A DNA stretch of 64,000 nt from Marinifilum breve (lineage in GTDB: Bacteria; Bacteroidota; Bacteroidia; Bacteroidales; Marinifilaceae): positions 124,001 to 188,000 of the forward strand of contig NZ_QFLI01000005.1 in NCBI RefSeq assembly GCF_003202155.1. Reading direction: 5' to 3'. The position numbers were made by a program, and so were the translations under genes. Each line of letters starts with the position of its first letter. The stretch's first letter is position 1. The notes below the pieces were generated by a model. The model saw nothing but the letters and a program-made list of their open reading frames with translations. It had not been told where the DNA came from and did no database searches. Of this stretch, positions 52,587-62,244 are shown one piece after another.

Positions 52587-53588
52587 GTGAACAAAACTGA
52601 ACTTGAAAAAACTTTTGAGAGTTTTTCCGATTATAATGTCCTAATTATTGGTGATGTAATGGTGGATGCCTATGTTTGGGGCAAGGTTGACCGAATCTCA
52701 CCTGAGGCTCCTGTACCAATTGTTTCCTGTGTTAATCGAGAAAGCCGACTGGGTGGTGCCGCCAATGTAGCTCTGAATATCAAATCTATGGGTGCGAATC
52801 CAATTCTTTGTTCTGTAATTGGTAGTGATGAAAAAGGAAAAGAATTCTTAAACCTTCTTACCGAAATTCAAGATGAGCAGTCTGGAGTTGTTGTAAGCGA
52901 TCACCGAAGAACAACAGTCAAAACCAGATTCATTAGTGATAATCAACACATTATTCGTGTAGATGAAGAAGACACCCACGAGTTAGCAGACGAGATTGAA
53001 GCTGAATTTATCCACCATATCAAAAATTTGATTAACAAGAATGAAATTCATGCTGTTATTTTTGAAGATTACGATAAAGGAGTTATCACCAAAAAAGTAA
53101 TTGACGAAATTACTGAGCTTACAAACGATAAAAACATTCCAATTCTTGTTGATCCTAAAAAGCGTCACTATTCAGATTATAGAAACGTAACCTTATTCAA
53201 ACCTAACTTTAAAGAATTTGTTGAAGGTTCAAACCTTAATCTCGAAAAAGGCAATATTGAAGGATTATTTGCGGAAGCTAAAAAATTCCAGAATAAAATG
53301 GGTATTAGCAAGTTGTTAATAACACTTTCTGAGCTTGGTGTTTTTATTAGTAATGACGATACATTCGAACATATTCCAGCGGTGGTTCGTGAAATTGCAG
53401 ATGTTTCGGGTGCTGGTGATACTGTAATTAGTGTTGCAACACTTTGTGTAGCGGCAGGCATGAATGCGAAAGAGATTGCTGCAATTTCGAATTTAGCTGG
53501 TGGAATTGTATGTGAAATTCCTGTAGTTGTACCAATCAAAAAAGAACAATTGCTTAAAGAAAGCATTAAATTATTCGCACAAGTTTAA
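52587..53588 (+). CDS. rfaE1: RfaE1-type PfkB-family sugar kinase (ADP-heptose synthesis)
   Basis: A 333-aa kinase of the PfkB family: N-terminal DVMVDAYVWGKVDRISPEAP, the RLGGAANVALNI substrate loop, and the C-terminal ATP/catalytic motif DVSGAGDTVISVATL with the base aspartate. RfaE domain I phosphorylates D-glycero-D-manno-heptose-7-phosphate for LPS heptose; many genomes fuse it to domain II, which is absent here. The start codon is GTG at 52587 (no in-frame ATG nearby). A -7-like TATCTTTG lies at 52551-52558. Confidence 0.9.
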   Translation: MNKTELEKTFESFSDYNVLIIGDVMVDAYVWGKVDRISPEAPVPIVSCVNRESRLGGAANVALNIKSMGANPILCSVIGSDEKGKEFLNLLTEIQDEQSGVVVSDHRRTTVKTRFISDNQHIIRVDEEDTHELADEIEAEFIHHIKNLINKNEIHAVIFEDYDKGVITKKVIDEITELTNDKNIPILVDPKKRHYSDYRNVTLFKPNFKEFVEGSNLNLEKGNIEGLFAEAKKFQNKMGISKLLITLSELGVFISNDDTFEHIPAVVREIADVSGAGDTVISVATLCVAAGMNAKEIAAISNLAGGIVCEIPVVVPIKKEQLLKESIKLFAQV

Positions 53589-53802
53589 AATCATTTAAAC
53601 TGTTATTTTCGATTATGAAAATAATTGATATTAAAGAAGTTGATTTTAGAACATTTTCTGAAATCAAACAAGTAATATGTTGATAATTTATTGGTTTCTG
53701 TTTGTATTTTAGAATGACTCAAAATTTTAAATGTCGCTTAAAATTGTATCTTTGAAACTACATCAAAAAATTTAATTTAAATCCTTGTAATAAGAATTGT
53801 TT

Positions 53803-54606
53803 ATGGCTAAAATTATTGCTCTGGCGAACCAAAAAGGAGGGGTTGGGAAAACCACAACGGCTATCAACCTGGCTTCGAGCCTTGCCGTTTTGGAATATAA
53901 GGTACTGATTATTGATGCTGATCCACAGGCTAATTCAACATCAGGAATAGGTTATGATGTTCGTTCTATCGAGAATAGCATTTATGAATGTATAGTTGAC
54001 GGAATTAATCCAAAAGAGGCAGTTCTTACAAGTGATATTGAAGGTTTTGATATTATTCCTTCTCATATTGATTTGGTTGGTGCTGAAATTGAAATGCTTA
54101 ACCTATCAAATCGTGAAAAGATTCTTTCTAAGGTTTTAGAAAAAGTTAGCCCTGATTACGATTTTATTTTGATAGACTGTTCTCCATCTTTAGGCTTAAT
54201 CACTGTTAACGCACTTACTGCTGCAGATTCAGTTATCATTCCTGTTCAGTGTGAATATTTTGCATTGGAAGGTCTTGGAAAACTTTTAAACACAATTAAA
54301 ATCATTCAATCTCGTTTAAATACCGAATTGGAAATTGAAGGCTTCCTTTTAACCATGTACGATAGCCGTTTAAGATTATCAAACCAGGTAGTTAGCGAAG
54401 TAAGAAAGCATTTTCAGGATATGGTATTTGAAACCATTATCCAACGTAACACCAAACTTGGAGAAGCACCAAGTTACGGAAAACCTGCAATTCTTTACGA
54501 TGCAGACTCGGCAGGTGCAATTAATTACTTAAATTTGGCCCGCGAATTGTTGCAGAACAACAACATGACCAAAATGAGTAATAAAGAAAAGATTATCAGC
54601 GAATAA
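53803..54606 (+). CDS. parA: chromosome partition ATPase ParA (Soj)
   Basis: A 267-aa deviant Walker-type ATPase: ALANQKGGVGKTTTAINLAS (deviant Walker A), IIDADPQANSTSG, and IDCSPSLGLITVNALTA. With ParB it segregates the origin region. ATG 53803 is preferred over an upstream TTG. TATCTTTG at 53747-53754 is a plausible -7 box without a clear -33. Partner parB starts 20 bp after its stop. No parS site of the common consensus was seen nearby. Confidence 0.95.
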   Translation: MAKIIALANQKGGVGKTTTAINLASSLAVLEYKVLIIDADPQANSTSGIGYDVRSIENSIYECIVDGINPKEAVLTSDIEGFDIIPSHIDLVGAEIEMLNLSNREKILSKVLEKVSPDYDFILIDCSPSLGLITVNALTAADSVIIPVQCEYFALEGLGKLLNTIKIIQSRLNTELEIEGFLLTMYDSRLRLSNQVVSEVRKHFQDMVFETIIQRNTKLGEAPSYGKPAILYDADSAGAINYLNLARELLQNNNMTKMSNKEKIISE

Positions 54607-54626
54607 TAAAACATTGAAAGAGTAAC

Positions 54627-55502
54627 ATGGCAAAAAAAAGCGCATTAGGAAGGGGATTAGGTGCATTAATCGACGACGTTGATGAAGTACAGGCAAAACC
54701 AGAAAAAAGTATAAGCAACGAAATTGAAATTTCAAAAATCGAAGCCAATCCTTACCAACCTAGAACAAAATTTGACGAGGAAGCTTTAAATGAACTTGCC
54801 CAATCTATTAAAGAATTAGGTATTGTGCAGCCGCTAACAGTGCGAAAAATCAATAACAATTCTTACCAGCTTATTGCCGGGGAACGACGTTTTAGAGCTG
54901 CTAAAATTGCGGGTTTAAACAGTGTTCCTGTATATATTCGCCTTGCTGATGACGATAAAATGTTGGAATTGGCATTGGTTGAAAATATCCAACGCGAAGA
55001 TCTTGATTCTATTGAAGTTGCCATTAGTTACCAAAGATTAATTGATGAAATTAAACTAACACAGGAGAGTTTATCCGAACGTGTCGGAAAAAAACGCTCC
55101 ACCATATCCAACTATTTACGATTACTTAAACTACCTGCCGAAATTCAGAAAGGAATTCGCGAGAAAAGGCTTCTTATGGGGCATGCAAGAGCTCTTGTAA
55201 ATGTTGACGATCCTAAATCTCAGCTTGACATTTTTAAGCTAACCGTTGAGAATGATTTCTCAGTGCGTAAAGTTGAGGAGTTGGTTCGTGAATTAAACAA
55301 AGGCAGTAAGGATAAAAAAGCTCCTTCCAAAACTTCATTGCCTAAAGAGTATGAGTCATTAAAAGACCATCTTTCACAACATTTTAAAACTAAAGTTGAT
55401 TTAAAGCGTACCAATAACGGTAAAGGAAAAATCATTATCCCATTTAAATCGGATGATGATTTAGAGCGTATTTTAGCCGTTATGGATCAAATGAATTCGT
55501 AA
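54627..55502 (+). CDS. parB: chromosome partition protein ParB
   Basis: A 291-aa ParB/Spo0J protein. N-terminal ParB/Sulfiredoxin-like CTPase domain with ANPYQPRTKFDEEALNEL and GERRFRAAKIAGL (box II), middle helix-turn-helix LTQESLSERVGKKRSTISNY, then KGIREKRLLMGHARALV and a C-terminal dimer domain. A lysine-rich linker (GSKDKKAPSK) precedes the last 60 residues. Downstream genes (DUF5683, transglycosylase) follow closely and are probably co-transcribed. Confidence 0.96.
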   Translation: MAKKSALGRGLGALIDDVDEVQAKPEKSISNEIEISKIEANPYQPRTKFDEEALNELAQSIKELGIVQPLTVRKINNNSYQLIAGERRFRAAKIAGLNSVPVYIRLADDDKMLELALVENIQREDLDSIEVAISYQRLIDEIKLTQESLSERVGKKRSTISNYLRLLKLPAEIQKGIREKRLLMGHARALVNVDDPKSQLDIFKLTVENDFSVRKVEELVRELNKGSKDKKAPSKTSLPKEYESLKDHLSQHFKTKVDLKRTNNGKGKIIIPFKSDDDLERILAVMDQMNS

Positions 55503-55527
55503 ATAGTAACACATAAAACAATTAAAA

Positions 55528-56193
55528 TTGAACAATTTACGCCCACTTTTAAATACAGTGGCGGTATTGCTTGTTTTAATCTTTGCTGGAAACTCAAAAG
55601 TTCAGGCTCAGAAATTTACAGCTGATACCGTGCAGGTGGAATCAAGTGTTAAAATACACTCTCCTCATAAGGCTACAATGTATTCGGTAATTCTGCCAGG
55701 TTTAGGTCAGGCATATAATAAAAAGTACTGGAAAATCCCTATCCTTTACGCTGGAATTGGTGCTACCATTTACGCGATTAACTGGAATACCAAAAACTTT
55801 AACAAATACAAGGATGGATTTAGGGATTTTTCTCTATACTATGACTATAAATATCAGTCTCCTGATTTAGAAACTCCAATTCCTGAACCTGATTCGAAAA
55901 GTTATGAAGGCCTTTACACTGATGGATTTGACTTTGAAAATTCTTCAGCTACTTTTGATAACTGGTTCAAAACACAATTACAAAACAATAAAGACTCATA
56001 CAAACACGACAGAGATCTCAGCTATATCATTTTAGCCGGAGTTTACGTATTAAATATCATTGATGCTGCCGTTGATGCACATTTAATGAATTTTAATGTG
56101 AACGAAGAACTTACTATTAGGGTAGAACCTGCAGTAAGCTACTCAGCCTTTACGGGCAATACGCTTGGATTTAGATGCCAAATTACTTTTTAG
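55528..56193 (+). CDS. DUF5683 domain membrane/exported protein
   Basis: A 221-aa protein with an N-terminal signal-like helix (about residues 8-27) and the DUF5683 core (KATMYSVILPGLGQAYNKKY, YAGIGATIYAINWN, ISYIILAGVYVLNIIDAAVD-like stretches), a Bacteroidota family with hydrophobic helix-hairpins. No enzyme motif is seen. It is found near parAB and a lytic transglycosylase in this group, which suggests a cell-envelope role (inference). The start codon is TTG at 55528; no ATG gives a signal peptide. Confidence 0.8.
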   Translation: MNNLRPLLNTVAVLLVLIFAGNSKVQAQKFTADTVQVESSVKIHSPHKATMYSVILPGLGQAYNKKYWKIPILYAGIGATIYAINWNTKNFNKYKDGFRDFSLYYDYKYQSPDLETPIPEPDSKSYEGLYTDGFDFENSSATFDNWFKTQLQNNKDSYKHDRDLSYIILAGVYVLNIIDAAVDAHLMNFNVNEELTIRVEPAVSYSAFTGNTLGFRCQITF

Positions 56194-56205
56194 ACGAGAG
56201 AGACA

Positions 56206-57894
56206 ATGAGAAGAAAGATTTTTTTTATACCCATAATTTTATCGGTAACTGCATTGGCATGCAGTACAATTAAGCAATCTACAACACAAAATATTAAGCA
56301 AGAGCAAGAAGTAATTGAAAATACTCTACCTGCTATAGATACTGCGAGTAATGAAATTACTGTAAGTGAACCTGAATCAGAAACAGATACCCTGGCATTT
56401 CTAAAATTAAACAATGTTGATGTACGTTACGATCTAGATGATAATATCAACACCAATTTTTCAAGTAATCTGGATAGCTTATTACATCTATGGTATATAA
56501 AAAACACAGATTCTAATTACAGTAGCGAAAAGGTAAATACCAATATCACTTTAAACGATTCTGTATACATTGATCGCTTAAAGCAAATTCCTTCTTTAAT
56601 TGATTTATCTTACAACAAGATAGTTAAAAACTACATTAAACTATATTCAGAAAAGAGAAGATCTCAAGTTGAATACATGATGGGATTATCGGAATATTAT
56701 TTCCCAATTTTCGAAGAAATTCTAGATAAAGAAGGCTTGCCTCAAGAATTAAAATACCTTCCAATTATTGAATCGGCATTAAATCCTAAAGCATTATCAC
56801 GTGCTGGAGCCAGTGGTTTATGGCAATTCATGTATGGAACAGGGCGCATGTACAAACTAAACATCAACTCATTTGTTGATGAAAGAAGAGACCCTGTAAA
56901 ATCGAGTTATGCTGCGGTTAAATATTTAAAGGATATGTACAAAGTGTATGGCAATTGGCATTTGGTAATTGCTGCTTACAACTGTGGGCCTGGAAATGTT
57001 AACAAAGCTATTCGACGTAGTGGTGGTAAAAGAAATTACTGGGATATCTATTATCGTTTACCTCGTGAAACCAGAGGATACGTTCCAGCTTTTATTGCTG
57101 CTATATACACTTTCAATTATCACAAGGAGCACAACCTTTATCCTAAGAAATCGAATTTCCCAATTGCATGCGATACCTTAATGATTAATGAAACTTTACA
57201 TTTCGATCAAGTTTCGAAAGTGATTAATATTCCTAAAGAACAATTAAGAGATTTAAATCCACAATATCGAGCTGATATTTTACCTGGAGGAAAAGCATAC
57301 TCCCTTAAACTTCCGTTAAAATTAACCTCAAAATTCATCGATATGCAAGATTCAATTTTTGCGTACAAGAAGGATTATTATTTCAGCCAAAAAGATAAGG
57401 TTGTTAACCCTAGAGACAGGTATCAAAAATTTGCTCATGTAACACCGAAAAACAAGGCTAAGGTATACTACAAAGTAAAGCCTGGTGATGCAGTAGGTTT
57501 GATTGCGTCATGGTTTCACATTAGGACCTCTGATTTGCGCTACTGGAATAATATCAGAAGAAACTTAATTAAAGTAGGACAAAAACTAGTAGTTTATGTT
57601 CCTAAATCTAAAGCTGATTATTACCAAAACTTCAACAGTATGAGCTATGCACAAAAACAAGCTACATTGGGAAAAAAAGTAAGTTCCACAAGCACTGCTG
57701 TTGCTGCTACAAATACACCTAAAAAAACAGACGGATCGTATGTTTACTATACGGTACGAAGAGGTGATAATTTCTGGACAATTGCTAAAAAATTCCCTGG
57801 GGTTTCGAACCACGATATTATGAAATTGAATAATATTAATGATGCCAGAAGTCTTAAAGTAGGGCAAAAATTAAGAATTAAACGAAAGAGTTAA
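56206..57894 (+). CDS. LysM-containing lytic transglycosylase (MltD-like)
   Basis: A 562-aa lipoprotein-type enzyme that cleaves peptidoglycan glycan strands. Signal and lipobox at IPIILSVTALACS (cysteine near residue 23). The SLT domain (about residues 175-310) holds the catalytic glutamate in YLPIIESALNPKALSRAGAS and GLWQFM, and the downstream AYNCGPGNVNKAIR. Two LysM domains follow: YYKVKPGDAVGLIAS and YYTVRRGDNFWTIAKKF. MltD enzymes usually carry two or more LysM. It is 12 bp after the DUF5683 gene and is followed by a strong terminator. Confidence 0.95.
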   Translation: MRRKIFFIPIILSVTALACSTIKQSTTQNIKQEQEVIENTLPAIDTASNEITVSEPESETDTLAFLKLNNVDVRYDLDDNINTNFSSNLDSLLHLWYIKNTDSNYSSEKVNTNITLNDSVYIDRLKQIPSLIDLSYNKIVKNYIKLYSEKRRSQVEYMMGLSEYYFPIFEEILDKEGLPQELKYLPIIESALNPKALSRAGASGLWQFMYGTGRMYKLNINSFVDERRDPVKSSYAAVKYLKDMYKVYGNWHLVIAAYNCGPGNVNKAIRRSGGKRNYWDIYYRLPRETRGYVPAFIAAIYTFNYHKEHNLYPKKSNFPIACDTLMINETLHFDQVSKVINIPKEQLRDLNPQYRADILPGGKAYSLKLPLKLTSKFIDMQDSIFAYKKDYYFSQKDKVVNPRDRYQKFAHVTPKNKAKVYYKVKPGDAVGLIASWFHIRTSDLRYWNNIRRNLIKVGQKLVVYVPKSKADYYQNFNSMSYAQKQATLGKKVSSTSTAVAATNTPKKTDGSYVYYTVRRGDNFWTIAKKFPGVSNHDIMKLNNINDARSLKVGQKLRIKRKS

Positions 57895-57910
57895 TCTTAC
57901 ATACTGCATA

Positions 57911-57940
57911 AAAAAAGCGAAGAAATATCTTCGCTTTTTT
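57911..57940. terminator. terminator after the transglycosylase gene
   Basis: Perfect 13-bp stem AAAAAAGCGAAGA / TCTTCGCTTTTTT around AATA, with T tracts on both strands. It ends the parA-parB-DUF5683-mltD run. Beyond it, 57941-58193 is AT-rich with nothing further. Confidence 0.93.
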
Positions 57941-58193
57941 TATGGGATTTATAAACAAATTCTTCTAATTTATAAACAAATCATCAGTTCCGTTATTTAA
58001 ATTATTTTTAAATTAACAAATTTTACAACACCTGATAACTTTAATATACTGTGACTTACATACATTTTTAAGCATAGCATGATGCACAAAGAAAGATTTT
58101 TTTTGATTAGTGACCTTAATATAATTAAATTGCTTTCGATAAATAAAAACAATAAGTTTTTATTTGTTCCCCGATTCATTGATATGCTAATTA

Positions 58194-58229
58194 GCTTCCG
58201 GTAAAATCATTCCCCGATTTGCCGGAAGC
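58194..58229 (-). terminator. hairpin downstream of gldG
   Basis: GCTTCCGGTAAA / TTTGCCGGAAGC, 12 bp with one G-T pair and a 12-nt loop, set within a wider imperfect inverted pair TGTTCCCCG ... CCGGGAACA. No T run follows on the minus strand, so it may be a protein-independent pause site or a remnant terminator. Confidence 0.5.
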
Positions 58230-58251
58230 CGGGAACAACACATTTCCATCC

Positions 58252-59766
58252 TTATTTTATAAATCCAGGTCTCATCCTTTTACTTCTTCTGTTGCTTCTT
58301 CGTTTAAATCTTATCACTCCATAAGCAATTAAAAGTACCACTGGAATTAAAAAGTTAAAATACTTGATCATAAATACTTTTCCATCGGAAATTTCTTTCA
58401 ATGGTCGCGACAATACGCCTTTTGTTCTTAAGCTCATTAACCCTGAGTCATCTGAAAGCCAATCTATCGCATTAGCAAAAAGGTTAATATTGTCTTTTTG
58501 AATTGAAATTTTATTTGCACCAAATCCGTTTACAATAAAGTCTCCATCACCAATCAAACATATCTTGGCTTCTTCTTCTCCACCCATCGCCCCCGATAAA
58601 GTAGCAGCAACAGTTAAATCTGGATACAAAAAGTCTTGTGCTCTCCAATTTCTGCCAATATTAAAGCTTATAGGAGCTTTCAATTTTCCTGATATTTTTG
58701 ATGTATATGCCAATGGTTGGTAATTCATTAAAGTATCACCCACATACTTTATCGGACTGGCAAATTGTAAAATCAGAGTTTCAATACCATCCGTTATACT
58801 ATGATTTGTAAATTGAGAAATGACAGGTAAAAATGGAAAATTAATTTGCTGTGGGAATGAAAAAAATCCTTGCTGTTGCACTGTTACTGTACCACATTTT
58901 TTATCAACAATAAAAGAATCTTCCACATATAATCCTTTCTTCTCAAGCCATTTTTCCAAACCTGTGTTTACAGTTACTCCTATACCATCATTTAGCATTC
59001 CCCTAACTCGCTCCATCGCTATCATCAACGATCCACCTTTTTCAAGATAATTATCAAGGCTTCCTAATTGAGTTGGGGAAATTGTACCAGTTGGACCAAT
59101 TAACATCAAGCATTCATATTTTTCCAAATCAGGTTCTGCCAGAAGATAAACAGGTTTTACATCATACAATATTGATAATTCATCCAACACTTGTTCAATA
59201 GATGCAAATTCTGGCTCTCCATGCCCCATGATATAACCAATTTGAGGTTTATCTTTAATGGTTAACCTCTTGATTAAAGTAGACAAAGTATATTCCATAG
59301 CAATTCCAGGCTTAATCAGAGGAATTGCTTCAAACTCATTACCAACCTGTATTACCATACCTAAAAAGACCCTTTGGACCTTTAGCTGATCTTTTTCCCT
59401 AATTTCTAATGGTACTGGGTGAATTCCAGCTTCTATAGCTTCTTGTTCGAGCTCTTCATTTTTATTTGGATTGATGTATTCAAAATCAATTTTTCTATTG
59501 CTATAATGACTATACTCTGTTAGTAAGTTTTTTAAATCCTTAACAGTTCTATTTACGTCGGTAGGTAGGTCTTCAGAAATATATAAAGTGATAATAATTG
59601 GCTCATTTACCTCTCTCAAGATACGTTTTGTTGAACGATCTAAGGTATACCTTTTATCTTCGGTAAAATCGGCTCTTAGAAAAAACATTGAAGAAAGTGA
59701 ATTCAACACAATCAACAAGCCAGCCACCATTAAAATATTATATACAACTTTTCTTCTTTTTATCAT
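58252..59766 (-). CDS. gldG: gliding motility ABC transporter component GldG
   Basis: A 504-aa membrane-anchored protein with N- and C-terminal membrane helices (near residues 10-28 and 470-488) around a large periplasmic/cytosolic domain. GldG typical stretches: LRADFTEDKRYTLDRSTKRI near the start and QIGYIMGHGEPEFASIEQVL in the middle. The family combines a GldG/ABC-2 substrate-binding-like domain (DUF4350-like). It is the last gene of the gldA-gldF-gldG operon and, with GldA and GldF, is needed for gliding in flavobacteria; many non-gliding Bacteroidota keep the genes. Confidence 0.9.
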   Translation of the reverse strand: MIKRRKVVYNILMVAGLLIVLNSLSSMFFLRADFTEDKRYTLDRSTKRILREVNEPIIITLYISEDLPTDVNRTVKDLKNLLTEYSHYSNRKIDFEYINPNKNEELEQEAIEAGIHPVPLEIREKDQLKVQRVFLGMVIQVGNEFEAIPLIKPGIAMEYTLSTLIKRLTIKDKPQIGYIMGHGEPEFASIEQVLDELSILYDVKPVYLLAEPDLEKYECLMLIGPTGTISPTQLGSLDNYLEKGGSLMIAMERVRGMLNDGIGVTVNTGLEKWLEKKGLYVEDSFIVDKKCGTVTVQQQGFFSFPQQINFPFLPVISQFTNHSITDGIETLILQFASPIKYVGDTLMNYQPLAYTSKISGKLKAPISFNIGRNWRAQDFLYPDLTVAATLSGAMGGEEEAKICLIGDGDFIVNGFGANKISIQKDNINLFANAIDWLSDDSGLMSLRTKGVLSRPLKEISDGKVFMIKYFNFLIPVVLLIAYGVIRFKRRSNRRSKRMRPGFIK

Positions 59767-59783
59767 CTTTAATATCTAACACA

Positions 59784-60509
59784 TTATACTTGCAGGTTTC
59801 TATTCGAAAGAATCATTTTAGACGAATACAAACAAAAGAACGAAATTGAAAAGAAATAAATTAAATCTTTTGTATCAACAACACCACGAGTAATTGACTC
59901 AAAATGTGTGGATAAACTCAAAAAACTAAATACACTTCCTGTAAATCCAACAAAATTTGCAGCCAAAACATCAAAAATAATATGGAAAAATATTCCAATT
60001 GACAATGCCGTTAAAGATGCAACGATTGGATTTGAAAACAAGCAACTTGTTAACAACCCAATACTTATATATACCATGCTCATCAAGAGCAAACCTAAAT
60101 ATCCTAGGACAATTGCTGAGTGATCAACAGGACCAATGCCCCACAAAGTAAAATAGTAGAACAATGTAGGTGTTAAAGCTATTCCTATTAGAAAAAAAGT
60201 TGACAAAAACTTCCCTAAAATTAGTTGCCAATCACTTACAGGTTTGGTGAGTAACAATTCCAGAGTACCTGCCTTTAACTCACCTGCAATAGATCTCATA
60301 GTTAACGCAGGAATAAAAACAAACAAACTCCAGTATGCTACAGTAAAAAAAGTATCAAGACTCGCCTGTCCTAAAAAGAATACATCTGCACCGTAAATCC
60401 ATGTGAAAAATCCACTAAAGCCTAGAAAAATCACAATTAATACATAGGCTGTAAGCGAATCAAAAAAGGAATTTAGCTCTCGATATGCAATGTGTAAAAT
60501 TTGCTTCAT
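59784..60509 (-). CDS. gldF: gliding motility ABC transporter permease GldF
   Basis: A 241-aa six-helix ABC-2 type permease. Start MKQILHIAYRELNSFFDSLT and the FVFIPALTMRSIAGELKAGT and LLLTKPVSDWQLILGKFLST motifs are characteristic of GldF-like permeases. It pairs with the GldA ATPase (7-bp gap upstream) and GldG (17-bp gap downstream). Together they form one ABC transporter of the GldAFG type. The energy-coupled substrate is unknown. Confidence 0.9.
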   Translation of the reverse strand: MKQILHIAYRELNSFFDSLTAYVLIVIFLGFSGFFTWIYGADVFFLGQASLDTFFTVAYWSLFVFIPALTMRSIAGELKAGTLELLLTKPVSDWQLILGKFLSTFFLIGIALTPTLFYYFTLWGIGPVDHSAIVLGYLGLLLMSMVYISIGLLTSCLFSNPIVASLTALSIGIFFHIIFDVLAANFVGFTGSVFSFLSLSTHFESITRGVVDTKDLIYFFSISFFCLYSSKMILSNRNLQV

Positions 60510-60516
60510 AAATCTA

Positions 60517-61446
60517 TTAATGAAGAGTTAACTGACGGAAAATATCTTCCAATTTCTTCTCGGTTGGTGTTAATTCCGAAATATAATAATTGTTTCGGAC
60601 ACATAAATCAAAAATAGGCTTAACTGAGGTTTCCTCCTTCAATGATTGCACCTCAAACAACTGTTTATCGATGTCGATGAAATCCACAGAATCAACAGTT
60701 TCTAAATTCAATAAACTTTCGAAAATATCATTTACATCACCTCCTTGAATTCCCAGTTTCAAAATTTCGTTCCCTGCAGCCTGTTTCCTTAATTCCTCAG
60801 CTGTACCATCAACAACGATTCTACCATTGTTAATGATTAAGATTCGGTCACAAGTTGCTTCTACTTCCGCAAGAATATGAGAGCTTAGTATTACGGTTTT
60901 CTCCTTCCCAATTCTTTTTATTAGCTCTCTAATTTCAACAATCTGATTGGGATCTAATCCTGTAGTAGGCTCATCCAATATTAAAATTTCAGGATCGTGA
61001 ATTAAAGCCTGAGCCAAACCAACTCTTTGCTGATATCCTTTAGATAGCTCACTAATCAACTTGTGCTTTTCTCCTTCAAGTCCACAAATTCGAACCATAT
61101 CCAAAATTCGCTCGGGAATTAAGTATCTGGGAATACCATGAATTTTCGCAATAAACTCTAAAAAATCAATAATATTCATATCCTGATAAAGAGGATTATT
61201 CTCAGGCAAATAGCCAATATTCTTCTTTATTATTTCAGGATGCTCTTTTATAGAATAACCTCCAACTTTAACATCTCCCTCATCTGGGTTTATGTAACAG
61301 GAAATTGCTTTCATCGTGGTTGTCTTTCCCGCACCATTCGGTCCTAAAAAGCCTAATACTTCTCCTGCTTTTACACGAAAAGAAACATTGTCTACAGCTT
61401 TTTGCGGGCCATATCTTTTAGTCAGATGCTCAACAACTATATCCAT
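60517..61446 (-). CDS. gldA: gliding motility ABC transporter ATPase GldA
   Basis: A 309-aa ABC ATPase. Walker A GPNGAGKTTTMKAI, Q-loop IGYLPENNPLYQDM, signature ELSKGYQQRVGLAQ, Walker B ILILDEPTTGLDP and H-loop ILSSHILAEVE are all intact. The C-terminal 80 residues are the GldA-type tail. It heads the gldA-gldF-gldG operon on the minus strand, divergent from the HAD phosphatase gene. CAAATTTA at 61474-61481 (minus-strand TAAATTTG) could be its -7 element. Confidence 0.93.
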   Translation of the reverse strand: MDIVVEHLTKRYGPQKAVDNVSFRVKAGEVLGFLGPNGAGKTTTMKAISCYINPDEGDVKVGGYSIKEHPEIIKKNIGYLPENNPLYQDMNIIDFLEFIAKIHGIPRYLIPERILDMVRICGLEGEKHKLISELSKGYQQRVGLAQALIHDPEILILDEPTTGLDPNQIVEIRELIKRIGKEKTVILSSHILAEVEATCDRILIINNGRIVVDGTAEELRKQAAGNEILKLGIQGGDVNDIFESLLNLETVDSVDFIDIDKQLFEVQSLKEETSVKPIFDLCVRNNYYISELTPTEKKLEDIFRQLTLH

Positions 61447-61590
61447 ATTTAGAAACTTTCATTTGGTATCTAACAAATTTAAAAAAATCGACTTTTCTAT
61501 GATTAGACAGTCAGTGATTTAACAATTATTAACAATTTGATAAAATCTATCAATTTAAAATATCATTTAAAAAAATACTACTTTTGCCAC

Positions 61591-62244
61591 ATGATTAAAG
61601 CGGTGATTTTTGACATGGATGGGTTGCTAATCGACTCAGAACCATTTTGGCAAGAGAGTGAAAACCTTGTATTCAACTCATTGGGAATTAAAACAAATAA
61701 AGAAATGTTTGAAATTTTCATGGGGAAAAGAATTGATGAAGTTGTAGATGCCATGTGGGAAATTCAAAACTGGAATCATAAAAGCAAGACGGAAGTTGTT
61801 GACTCTATCGTAAACCATGTAATTAAATTGGTTAAAGCAAAAGGAAAAGCTTTAACTGGCGTGTATAATACTTTAGAAAACTTAAAGCAATCATCCGTAA
61901 AGCTAGGATTAGCTTCATCATCGAAAATGAACATTATTGAAGCTGTTCTGGACAAATTGAACATTCGAGAATATTTTGAAGTTGTTCATTCTGCAGAGTA
62001 CGAAGAGTATGGCAAACCTCATCCTCAAATTTTCATTTCAACCGCAAAAATGCTTGGTGTAAATCCAAGTGAATGTTTGGTATTTGAAGATTCCTTAAAT
62101 GGTGTGATATCAGCTCTAGCTGCGAATATGAAGTGTTTTGCTATCCCCGAATCAGGAGCATTGAATTTGAAAAAATTCATTATCGCAAATAAAACTTTGG
62201 GCAGTCTAAATGATTTTAAAATCACCGATTTAGAGAGTTTATAA
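61591..62244 (+). CDS. HAD-family hydrolase (beta-phosphoglucomutase/hexitol phosphatase-like)
   Basis: A 217-aa HAD phosphatase: motif I IFDMDGLLIDSEPFW (the second aspartate is the general acid), motif II GLASSSKMN, the lysine of motif III near KPHPQIFI, and motif IV VFEDSLNGV. The best-resembling group is HxpB/YniC-type hexitol-phosphate or 2-deoxyglucose-6-phosphate phosphatases; a beta-phosphoglucomutase is possible. I start at ATG 61591; a start 54 bp upstream adds an unrelated KSINLKYHLKKYYF extension. Its 3' end overlaps aroK on the other strand by 23 bp. Confidence 0.88.
   Translation: MIKAVIFDMDGLLIDSEPFWQESENLVFNSLGIKTNKEMFEIFMGKRIDEVVDAMWEIQNWNHKSKTEVVDSIVNHVIKLVKAKGKALTGVYNTLENLKQSSVKLGLASSSKMNIIEAVLDKLNIREYFEVVHSAEYEEYGKPHPQIFISTAKMLGVNPSECLVFEDSLNGVISALAANMKCFAIPESGALNLKKFIIANKTLGSLNDFKITDLESL

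Noticed and set aside
53615-53683. 22-aa frame between rfaE1 and parA
   Set aside because: Too short, no membrane helix or other support.
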